64,000 nt of DNA, from contig NZ_JACSKH010000001.1 of assembly GCF_018617485.1 (NCBI RefSeq), positions 248,001 to 312,000 on the forward strand, written 5' to 3'. The notes under the pieces were generated by a model. That model did not search any database. It had not been told where the DNA came from and was given only the letters and a program-made list of their open reading frames with translations. The translations under genes were made by a program, and so were the position numbers. This stretch comes from Exiguobacterium sp. s124. GTDB taxonomy: Bacteria > Bacillota > Bacilli > Exiguobacteriales > Exiguobacteriaceae. The first letter of the stretch is position 1. Every line of letters begins with the position of its first letter. Positions 57,627 through 64,000 of the stretch are shown here, piece after piece.

Positions 57627-58559
57627 CTACTTTAAAAAGTGAAAAAGTAATCGAGGGATGGCCAGAACAATTTCAAGTGTCAAATCGAAGACATCATACC
57701 CGTCCCAAAGTCTTTCGGCTCGTGGGACGATAATTTGACCACGAACAGGTTGCATTCTCCCTTTCCAACGAATCGGGAGAGCGGTCGCGGTATCCACATC
57801 CGGGTGATTCATGACACGCATATGTAAGCGTGGCTCTAGTGTGTTTCCGGAACGTCCACAGCGTCCGATTAACTGTTTGGTTTTAAGTTGTTCCCCGACA
57901 TGAACGGCAATCGAACCATTCTCTAGATGGGCGAGAAGGCTATATTCATCATGTTTGTGTTGAATGATGATGTAATTGCCGAGTGGATGGTCATCATTTG
58001 GTTCATCTGGTAAGCCATCGACGACCTGATAAACCGTACCATCTAATGGAGCAATCACTCGCTCCCCAAATGCATACGAGCCATCAATTCCGACTTTTCT
58101 ACGATTGTAAGGTTGTTGATCTTTTGTTTTTAAAAAATCATAGCCAACACGTTTCTTTCGAATCGGTTCATGGAGATACATTCCGACGTTCGTCCCTTCT
58201 GAGACGACGAACCACTCTTCTTTGAATGGGAGACGGTATTTGTTTTTCGTGAAAGGGTTGGTCTCTTTTGAAGAGGATGTGACAGTCATCTGAATGGATT
58301 CAATCTCATTCGCGCGATTGAATTGAACGGACAATAACTTTTCTTTTCGGAAATCCGACCATAAGACATACCGATTCCCGTTCAATACCATCTCGTTGAG
58401 CAGACGATAGCGCCGAATTCCGTGATGAAACGAAGATGCCTGACGATGAAAGGCATCCATGGAATATTGAGATTTGAATAAATCGCTTGTCTGATGATAA
58501 AGATCATCGAATTGACCCGACTTGAATAAGAGGATGAACTGTTTGTACTCGTGACGCAT
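57627..58559 (-). CDS. M23-like domain protein with altered zinc site
   Basis: 310 residues from the ATG at 58559, 7 bases after AAAGGCGG; the ATG at 58565 is possible. The N-terminal part (about 1-110) resembles a DUF3887-type domain (FKSGQFDDLYHQTSDLFKSQ). The C-terminal M23 domain shows GIDGSYAFGERVIAPLDGTVYQV, LLAHLENGS and LHMRV. Two usual ligands look changed: no His before GID (KVGID) and Arg in place of the first His of HxH (RLH). No signal peptide. Could be an inactive or substrate-binding relative. Confidence 0.6.
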   Translation of the reverse strand: MRHEYKQFILLFKSGQFDDLYHQTSDLFKSQYSMDAFHRQASSFHHGIRRYRLLNEMVLNGNRYVLWSDFRKEKLLSVQFNRANEIESIQMTVTSSSKETNPFTKNKYRLPFKEEWFVVSEGTNVGMYLHEPIRKKRVGYDFLKTKDQQPYNRRKVGIDGSYAFGERVIAPLDGTVYQVVDGLPDEPNDDHPLGNYIIIQHKHDEYSLLAHLENGSIAVHVGEQLKTKQLIGRCGRSGNTLEPRLHMRVMNHPDVDTATALPIRWKGRMQPVRGQIIVPRAERLWDGYDVFDLTLEIVLAIPRLLFHFLK

Positions 58560-58676
58560 ACGCATACCGCCTTTGTTGAGTGTTGGTTTTATATACGGAC
58601 AAAAATTCATAAATGTTTCGTCGTAAAATAGAGTGATGTTTTGATGTACAATAGGCGTAAATGAAGGGTGATTTGA

Positions 58677-58895
58677 ATGTCTACGATTCCATGCAAGAAA
58701 GCTCGAGAAGAGTTTGGGTATATGCTTCATCAAGTATGTGAAACTGGTGAGATAATCGTTGTTTCTAGAAAGAATAGGAAAAATGCTATTATTCTGTCTG
58801 AAGGAGAATATGCAAGCTTGTTGGAAACAGTTTATTTGTTAGATAGCCCTAAAAATGCAGAACATTTATTAGATTCTATTGCGAGTATAGAATAG
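58677..58895 (+). CDS. YefM/Phd-family antitoxin, solitary
   Basis: 72 residues with the Phd/YefM pattern: SARE-type ISTIPCKKAREEFGYMLHQV, EIIVVSRKNRKNAIILSEGEYASLLETVYLLDSPKNAEHLLDSI. In full modules a YoeB/Txe-type toxin of about 85 codons follows. Here only 150 bases separate it from arsR, and I find no toxin frame. Base composition is clearly more AT-rich than its neighbours, a sign of transfer. AAGGGTG gives the ribosome site. Confidence 0.85.
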   Translation: MSTIPCKKAREEFGYMLHQVCETGEIIVVSRKNRKNAIILSEGEYASLLETVYLLDSPKNAEHLLDSIASIE

Positions 58896-58977
58896 ATCAC
58901 TAAAAAATGAGAACTACTATAATAGATGATTTCTGCTGTATAAGTATCACGAGCGAATAATGTTTGCATGTGCAACT

Positions 58978-59011
58978 AGACTCACATCAATCAAAGATGA
59001 GAGTCTTTTTT
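58978..59011 (+). terminator. Terminator after the antitoxin gene
   Basis: AGACTCaCATC / GATGaGAGTCT stem (one A-A mismatch), then six T. Confidence 0.88.
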
Positions 59012-59038
59012 GACATTTCGAGAATTATCGAATAACAT
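59010..59038 (+). promoter_or_regulatory. SigA promoter of arsR with operator in its spacer
   Basis: TTGACA (59010-59015), 17 bp, TAACAT (59033-59038). The spacer holds TTCGA-N6-TCGAA (59017-59032), a likely ArsR operator. The ATG at 59045 lies 7 bases after the -10 box, so the transcript may start at or next to it (leaderless). Confidence 0.7.
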
Positions 59039-59044
59039 AAGCGT

Positions 59045-59362
59045 ATGAAAAATGCTGTGGAACTATTTAAAGTGTTGGGAAATGAAACGCGACTCGAAAT
59101 GTTGCATTGGCTGAAAGAACCGATGCGTCACTTTGATAAACCGACAGCGCATCTTACGAAAAATATGAGCGAGAAAGGAGGCGTATGCGTTGGGGATATC
59201 CAAGAGAAGACCACGTTATCCCCGTCAACGGTCTCACATTATTTAAAAATGATGCAAAGCGTTGGCTTGTTAGAGTCAGAGCGACACGGGCAGTGGACGT
59301 ACTATCGAAGAAATGAAGAAGTACTCCAAGAACTGTCTCGGTACATTGGAGAAGAGCTTTGA
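59045..59362 (+). CDS. ArsR-family repressor
   Basis: 105 residues with a winged-helix pattern: FKVLGNETRLEMLHWLKEP, CVGDIQEKTTLSPSTVSHYLKMMQSVGLLESERHGQWTYYRRNEE. The single Cys in GGVCVGD lies at the place used for arsenite in ArsR but without a clear CxC, so a metal ligand is not evident. No ribosome site is visible before the ATG. Its operator recurs before the YdcZ-type pair downstream. Confidence 0.88.
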   Translation: MKNAVELFKVLGNETRLEMLHWLKEPMRHFDKPTAHLTKNMSEKGGVCVGDIQEKTTLSPSTVSHYLKMMQSVGLLESERHGQWTYYRRNEEVLQELSRYIGEEL

Positions 59363-59380
59363 CTCTTTTCCACGCTTTTA

Positions 59381-59400
59381 ATTTCGACTTTTCTCGAAAT
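59381..59400. promoter_or_regulatory. Second ArsR-type operator, upstream of the YdcZ pair
   Basis: ATTTCGA-N6-TCGAAAT is a perfect 7-bp inverted repeat with the same half-sites and spacing as the arsR promoter operator. TATAAG at 59406-59411 is a possible -10 box. Confidence 0.68.
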
Positions 59401-59438
59401 GTAGATATAAGCAGCGGATAGAAATGGAGGAAGACAGG

Positions 59439-59867
59439 ATGAAATCAATTTTTTACGTCCTCGCTTTTTTAGCGGGTGTGGCGCTCAGTCTAGAGGGAGC
59501 GATGTATGCGAGTTTAGGAGAAACAATTGGAAAACTCGAAAGTAGTTTATACAACTTTGCCGTCGGTACGATTATTTTAGGAGTGGCCTTATTATTCTTC
59601 GGTAAAGGCAAATTGTCGTATACGAAAGAAGCACCGAAATGGCAACTGACAGGTGGACTGCTCGGGTTAATTTATCTCACGATTCTTGTTGTTGGAATCC
59701 CGCTAATTGGCGTCGGGATGGCAATGAGTAGTGTTGTCGTCGGTCAATTGATCATGAGTATGGTGATTGAGCACAACGGTTGGCTCGGAAGTCCGAAAGT
59801 GACAGTGAGAAAAGAGAAAATTATCGCTGTCGGACTGATGATCGTATCGTTGTTCTTAATCTATTAA
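59439..59867 (+). CDS. YdcZ/DUF606-type membrane transporter, first
   Basis: 142 residues with five hydrophobic segments. The pattern LSLEGAMYASLGETIGKLESSLYNFAVG and GIPLIGVGMAMSSVVVGQLIMSMVIEHNGW fit the YdcZ (DUF606) half of the drug/metabolite transporter superfamily. I use the ATG at 59439, 8 bases after GGAGG. It pairs with the next gene, 16 bases downstream; the two may form a heterodimer. Probably controlled by the ArsR regulator. Confidence 0.82.
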   Translation: MKSIFYVLAFLAGVALSLEGAMYASLGETIGKLESSLYNFAVGTIILGVALLFFGKGKLSYTKEAPKWQLTGGLLGLIYLTILVVGIPLIGVGMAMSSVVVGQLIMSMVIEHNGWLGSPKVTVRKEKIIAVGLMIVSLFLIY

Positions 59868-59883
59868 TCGGGAGGTTTAACAT

Positions 59884-60366
59884 ATGTCTATATTATTATT
59901 GCTCGTCACCGTCATCGGAGGCGCGCTTCTCAGTGCACAGTCTTCTGTGAACGGAGCATTTAGCCGAAAGGCGGGTACATTAGAAAGTGCCTTCTTAACG
60001 TTCATTACGGGAGCCATGATGCTGTTCTTGCTTGTTTTGTTCTTTGGAAGTGGGAAGATTTTAAGCATTTTAGATGCACCGGTCTGGCAACTAAGTGCCG
60101 TCTGGCTCGGAGTCGGTTACCTGTTTTTAACGATTCTAGCAGTTCCCAAAATCGGGGTCATCGCAGCTAACTTGGCGGCGATTATCGGTCAACTCTCGAT
60201 GGGAATGGTGATTGATCACTTCGGCTGGTTCGAAGGAGCTGTGATTCCATTCGACACGAAACGGTTGATTGCGTTGATCTTGATGGTTGTCGCTTTGCGG
60301 TTGCTATACGTAGGAAACGTGAAACAACAACGTGAGAAAGAGATGTTGGAAACAAAAGCATCATAA
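59884..60366 (+). CDS. YdcZ/DUF606-type membrane transporter, second
   Basis: 160 residues with five membrane segments: GGALLSAQSSVNGAFSRKAGTLESAFLTFITG and VAANLAAIIGQLSMGMVIDHFGW-like IAANLAAIIGQLSMGMVIDHFGW. Same family as the gene before it, with a longer basic tail. GGGAGGTTTAAC gives the ribosome site. Ends at a terminator. Confidence 0.82.
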   Translation: MSILLLLVTVIGGALLSAQSSVNGAFSRKAGTLESAFLTFITGAMMLFLLVLFFGSGKILSILDAPVWQLSAVWLGVGYLFLTILAVPKIGVIAANLAAIIGQLSMGMVIDHFGWFEGAVIPFDTKRLIALILMVVALRLLYVGNVKQQREKEMLETKAS

Positions 60367-60367
60367 T

Positions 60368-60415
60368 CAAAAGGCAAGTTATGAAGTCAATCATTCATAG
60401 CTTGCCTTTTTTAAC
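60368..60415. terminator. Terminator between the YdcZ pair and the WYL regulator
   Basis: AAAAGGCAAG(T)TATGAA pairs with TTCATAGCTTGCCTTTT with one wobble; T-runs on both strands. Confidence 0.9.
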
Positions 60416-60439
60416 GGGTTCAATTTTATTGAAACATCT

Positions 60440-61330
60440 TCATTGATAGTGCCGCATTAATTGTTCCGCATGCTCCTTCATCATCCCCCGCAACACACTC
60501 GGCGCCTTCACCTCTACTTCAGCCCCAGCCTTCAACAGCTGCCTCGACAAAAAGGGAAGTTCTTCTTCGGGTACGTCCCACTCATTTTTCTCCTCGATAT
60601 CGGGTAATACATCTTCAAGCAAACGACGACCGAGTGGGGTGAGTTCGAGTCGAACGGTCACACCGTTTCGTTCATCACTTGCCTGTAATAAGCTCACCAA
60701 ATCCTCGGACTCAAACGTCTCCTCAAGCAGTTTAACCGTTTCGATGCGATCGATTCGATATTGACGGAGTCCAAGTTCAGAGAGACCGAAGACGTACCAC
60801 TTCAAATCAAGGAGTGCCATGCCGACCGGTGCGACGTTGAACGTGCGTTGTCCTTTGGTCGTCCGATACGTCATCTCTATCTTATTTCGATGTTCGATTG
60901 CCTGATAGATGTCTTTCGTGAACGGGGCTTTTGGAATCTGTTTGTTCCCGAGCCACAAAATGTTTCGCTCCAATCGACGAATCTTCGCCTCCAAGTCATG
61001 AGGCAACTCGTTCACGTACCAGTCGGATAGTGTGCTTCGTATATCCCCGAATGGCACGTTTGGGATGTGTTCTATCCATTTGAGTGTGAGATAGAGGGCG
61101 ACGGCTTCCTGTTCGCGGAGATGGAGCGGGGGCAACAAGCGGTTCGGTAACATCTCATAGCCACCGCCAGTCCCGGGCATGCTCCAAATCGGATAACCAA
61201 GCTCCTCGAGTGACAGCATATCCCGTTGAATTGTCCGGATGGAGGCACCTGTCTCTTGCGCCAGCTCTTCAGCGGTAACGCGTCGTCCATGATTTAGCAA
61301 TCGAATCAGTTGTAAATGTCGTTTCTTCAC
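60440..61330 (-). CDS. WYL-domain transcriptional regulator (YafY-like)
   Basis: 296 residues. An N-terminal DeoR-like helix-turn-helix (RVTAEELAQETGASIRTIQRDMLSLEELGYPI, about 15-48) and a WYL domain (LLDLKWYVFGLSELGLRQYRIDRI, 170-195), followed by a C-terminal extension. WYL domains often sense small ligands or nucleic acids. Divergent from the DHFR-like gene with 75 bases between, so that gene is its likely target. Confidence 0.88.
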   Translation of the reverse strand: MKKRHLQLIRLLNHGRRVTAEELAQETGASIRTIQRDMLSLEELGYPIWSMPGTGGGYEMLPNRLLPPLHLREQEAVALYLTLKWIEHIPNVPFGDIRSTLSDWYVNELPHDLEAKIRRLERNILWLGNKQIPKAPFTKDIYQAIEHRNKIEMTYRTTKGQRTFNVAPVGMALLDLKWYVFGLSELGLRQYRIDRIETVKLLEETFESEDLVSLLQASDERNGVTVRLELTPLGRRLLEDVLPDIEEKNEWDVPEEELPFLSRQLLKAGAEVEVKAPSVLRGMMKEHAEQLMRHYQ

Positions 61331-61405
61331 TTAAATCATTCCCGTCATCTTTTGTCGTGTTTATCAGATAAGCTGAATGTATCACGAATCAAGGAGGAAG
61401 ACACG

Positions 61406-61936
61406 ATGCCAAATGTAGTGTTATATATTGCGATGAGTTTAGACGGAAAGATTGCTCGGTCGAACGACCAGCTCGATTGGTTGTTCGCCGTAGATGGAGA
61501 CGGGGATAACGGCTATGCCGAATTTTTCAAAACGATTGGTGCTGTCATCATGGGACGAAAAACATATGAAGAAGTCCTTCAATTGTCAGAGGAGTACCCA
61601 TATCCAAACATGCCGAACTATATTTTGACGCATCAGTCTGATCGCGAAGCCGAGCATGTCACCTTTACGGACGAACCGATTGAAGAGCTGATTCATCGGT
61701 TGAAAGAAGAAATCGGTCAAGACATTTGGCTCATCGGTGGCGGGGAAGTCATCAAAGCGGCGATGGAACAAGATCTCGTTGATCGTTACGAGATTGCGAT
61801 TGCGCCGGTCGTCCTCGGTGAAGGGGTCCCGCTCTTCCCAGAAGGTACGAAAGAGACGAAATTGCGACTAACGAACCAACGTGCATCGGGGCAGTTCGTC
61901 ATGGTGACGTACGACAGCTATACAAATGAATCATGA
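61406..61936 (+). CDS. Dihydrofolate reductase-family protein (RibD_C type)
   Basis: 176 residues from the ATG at 61406, with AAGGAGG upstream. Similar to YyaP/YwjB: VVLYIAMSLDGKIARSNDQLDWLF, IGAVIMGRKTYEEVL, IWLIGGGEVIKAAMEQDLVDRYEI. NADPH-dependent reductase fold; not the housekeeping DHFR, whose core residues differ. Substrate unknown. Confidence 0.85.
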   Translation: MPNVVLYIAMSLDGKIARSNDQLDWLFAVDGDGDNGYAEFFKTIGAVIMGRKTYEEVLQLSEEYPYPNMPNYILTHQSDREAEHVTFTDEPIEELIHRLKEEIGQDIWLIGGGEVIKAAMEQDLVDRYEIAIAPVVLGEGVPLFPEGTKETKLRLTNQRASGQFVMVTYDSYTNES

Positions 61937-61938
61937 TG

Positions 61939-61975
61939 TCAAAACACTCTGTTCTATATGAATAGAGTGTTTTCA
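61939..61975 (+). terminator. Terminator after the DHFR-like gene
   Basis: AAAACACTCT / AGAGTGTTTT stem with a 13-base loop. Confidence 0.82.
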
Positions 61976-62136
61976 ATGTGTAATCATGATGAAATAATGA
62001 AGAACCAATTTACTTTTTTGATAAAAATATTATTGAAATTTAATATCTTGAATAGGAAAATATTATTAATATGTATTCGATTTTTGGTAATAGAAGGGAT
62101 ATAGAGATCACAATCGAAACCGAGGTGTAAACGAAC

Positions 62137-63204
62137 ATGTTCATCAGTCTAGTCGCCAATTCGTGTATTGCGTTTACTGGGATTTATTTTATATCTAAGA
62201 TTGTGAATCACCGTACGAACTATCTTCTTTTAAAAAAATTCTTCATCGGAATCTTATCTGGATGTCTGGGGATCTTTTTGATCACGCAAGGGGTGTTGTA
62301 TGAAGAGGTTGTGAAAATTGACTTTCGTTACCTCGCGCTCATCCTGATTGGATTCTATCGGTTAGTTTCTCCATTATTCATTGCAGCGACCGTCATTTCA
62401 ATCTATCGATTCAGTTTTGGTCTGAATCTACAATCCATCGTGGCTTGTATCGCCATCTTTCTTATCGCAATTGGAATTGTCATGATTTATCGAATCGCTC
62501 GACTTGAACAGAAATTTCTTCTATTCGGAATCATGCTGAATCTATGGGCTTGTCTCATCGCTTTTTTTGCCATCTATACGAATGGTGGCTTTACAGGGAG
62601 TGCATTCGCTGTCGGTCTATTAGTCGTGAGCATTAGTTTCCCGGTAGGCCTTTTAATCACCTTTTTAAATATCGATGTCTATTTGATTAACCAACGCGTG
62701 AAAGAGTATAAAGTGTCGGCCGAGACGGATCATTTAACAGGATTAGCGAACCGTCGGGCATGGGAGATGCAGATGAAGAAGTTCAAAGAGCGTGCATTGA
62801 TTTGCAATGTGTTGATTCTCGACATCGACCACTTCAAACAAATCAATGATCGATTTGGTCATTCGAATGGGGATGAGATTTTAAAACAGTTCGCGCAACT
62901 TCTGTATCGAGAAACGAGGGACCACGATATTAAAGCGCGAATCGGAGGAGAAGAGTTTGGGATTTTGATACCGATGCTCTCCCATTCGGAGATTATGAAC
63001 GTAGCAGAACGGATTCGGCGAAGTATCTCGAAGCACGAATTTAAACTGCTCGATGAACGAGTCATTCATATCTCCGTATCGATTGGGATTGCCAATGGAA
63101 AGAGTGAAAATCTGCAGCACATGATTCATTTAGCAGACGATTGTTTGTATCGTGCGAAAAATAGTGGGAGGAACTGTACGCACATTAACGAAACGGTTGT
63201 GTAA
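62137..63204 (+). CDS. Membrane diguanylate cyclase (5TMR-GGDEF), second copy
   Basis: 355 residues with a six-span sensor (1-180) and GGDEF domain. The active site GGEEF lies at 270-274 and the inhibition site RDHD at 261-264, the same numbering as in the paralogue at 34208-35293. The 200 bases upstream are AT-rich. GAGGTGTAAACGAAC gives the ribosome site. A membrane protein gene follows 27 bases later and may share its transcript. Confidence 0.9.
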   Translation: MFISLVANSCIAFTGIYFISKIVNHRTNYLLLKKFFIGILSGCLGIFLITQGVLYEEVVKIDFRYLALILIGFYRLVSPLFIAATVISIYRFSFGLNLQSIVACIAIFLIAIGIVMIYRIARLEQKFLLFGIMLNLWACLIAFFAIYTNGGFTGSAFAVGLLVVSISFPVGLLITFLNIDVYLINQRVKEYKVSAETDHLTGLANRRAWEMQMKKFKERALICNVLILDIDHFKQINDRFGHSNGDEILKQFAQLLYRETRDHDIKARIGGEEFGILIPMLSHSEIMNVAERIRRSISKHEFKLLDERVIHISVSIGIANGKSENLQHMIHLADDCLYRAKNSGRNCTHINETVV

Positions 63205-63231
63205 TTCTTTAATGGAAAGGAAGTATGGTGA

Positions 63232-64000
63232 ATGAAGATGACAAAACAGCCCATTTTCTTATGGTCAATCCTGACCGGTGGTGTTCTTCTGTCTCTTATC
63301 CTCGCTAATGTGATTGAATTGTTAGAAGGGTTACGTTATTTGAGTGTGACATTCATTATGTTGTTAGGTCTTCGTATTTCTGTTGAATCGTTAATGATCT
63401 GGCGAAAAAACAAAAGTGATATCCCTTTCTTTTGGCTACTATTCGGTATTGCGTTCACGTGTTTCTGGATGTATCGATCGCTTTACGAACTTTATATTCA
63501 ATCTGACACGTTCATGCCGTACATGGTTGTCCTAGTCGTTGAAATCATGAGTTTCATCTCACTTTTCATTGCGCTTCTATACAAATTGAGTAAGCGTAGG
63601 TTACACGGAAAAGGAAAATCCTATGTATTTGATCTGCTGATTTACTTAACCATCCTTACAGCGATGATGATACAGGGATCGATGTTCCTCAATCAATCGG
63701 TCCACTACGATTTTATGGCGCACCAATATTTAAATAGTACAGTTCAAGTTTTATATACAGGCGTACTCATCACGATCCTGACCATCTTCTATTTTAATAA
63801 AATTGAAATGAACAATCGAAATACTACACAGGTTTTAGTCGGGCTGACATTGATCGTCTGCATTGATTTTGTAAAGTATCCGATTTATCACACGTCACAA
63901 CCAGTGTTGGTTATGTTGGATTACCTGACATGGCTTCTTTCGTTTTTGCTCATCTCAAACGCCGTTCACAATCAGTTGACAGGGCGGAATACCACAAGAA
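63232..64000 (+). CDS. Multi-span membrane protein, cut by the window end
   Basis: Starts MKMTKQPIFLWSILTGGVLL after AAAGGAAG and stays open for 256 codons to the end of the window. About seven or eight hydrophobic segments with short loops are visible; no domain is recognisable yet. It may be the sensor part of a signalling protein, as it lies 27 bases after a diguanylate cyclase, or a transporter-like protein. 3' partial. Confidence 0.65.
   Translation, partial: MKMTKQPIFLWSILTGGVLLSLILANVIELLEGLRYLSVTFIMLLGLRISVESLMIWRKNKSDIPFFWLLFGIAFTCFWMYRSLYELYIQSDTFMPYMVVLVVEIMSFISLFIALLYKLSKRRLHGKGKSYVFDLLIYLTILTAMMIQGSMFLNQSVHYDFMAHQYLNSTVQVLYTGVLITILTIFYFNKIEMNNRNTTQVLVGLTLIVCIDFVKYPIYHTSQPVLVMLDYLTWLLSFLLISNAVHNQLTGRNTTR

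Noticed and set aside
58896-59044. Toxin gene after the YefM-like antitoxin
   Set aside because: Only about 150 bases, with stops in all frames of useful length and a terminator and promoter in place.

Overview
The window is a contiguous chromosomal segment of a low-to-mid GC Gram-positive bacterium of the order Bacillales. An Exiguobacterium-like organism is the best guess. The reasons are Bacillus-type gene order (upp, atp operon, ywzB-type gene, murA, mbl, flhO/flhP, mscL, fabZ), AGGAGG-type ribosome binding sites, SigA/SigD/CcpA/Fur-type sites, and the absence of the sporulation genes (spoIID, spoIIQ, spoIIID) that sit in this neighbourhood in Bacillus subtilis. I see no rRNA, tRNA, CRISPR array, insertion sequence or prophage.

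Region 1 (1-13 kb) is housekeeping: upp, a 0.6-kb regulatory gap with three CcpA-type palindromes, the nine-gene atp operon, an EAL-HDOD signalling protein, a DUF1146 protein, murA and mbl. Region 2 (13-29 kb) mixes an SDR oxidoreductase, a two-component pair with an SARP-like response regulator, a second sensor kinase, flhO/flhP, glycerate kinase, mscL, fabZ, a chemoreceptor, a C45-type amidohydrolase, a methyltransferase and a [4Fe-4S] photolyase.

Region 3 (28.6-34.2 kb) is a tight operon: a leader with a terminator, then glpP (antiterminator), an UgpCAEB-type ABC importer and a glycerophosphodiester phosphodiesterase. The layout suggests that GlpP, sensing glycerol-3-phosphate, opens its own operon for uptake and breakdown of glycerophosphodiesters. 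Region 4 (34.2-44.7 kb) holds a diguanylate cyclase, an orphan kinase and a copper-handling island: multicopper oxidase, CopB-type P-ATPase behind a CsoR-like operator, a secreted beta-propeller-like lipoprotein, a two-component system led by an orphan Mur-ligase N-terminal domain, and a DUF305 membrane protein.

Region 5 (44.8-57 kb) has a secreted SH3-M23 endopeptidase, a TerC transporter under a double-palindrome operator, an Rrf2 regulator divergent from an NmrA-type reductase with shared repeated operators, a membrane chemoreceptor with a near-consensus SigD promoter, a few small metabolic or unknown genes and a Fur-controlled siderophore importer. Region 6 (57-64 kb) has cdd, a degenerate-looking M23 protein, a solitary YefM-like antitoxin, an ArsR regulator whose operator recurs before a pair of YdcZ-type membrane proteins, a WYL regulator divergent from a DHFR-like reductase, a second diguanylate cyclase and a membrane protein cut by the window end.

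I found no wholly new multi-gene system that I can defend. The best leads are the self-controlled glpP-ugp-GDPD operon, the ArsR/YdcZ operator pair with a possibly leaderless arsR, the TerC double operator, and the orphan Mur N-domain in a two-component operon.
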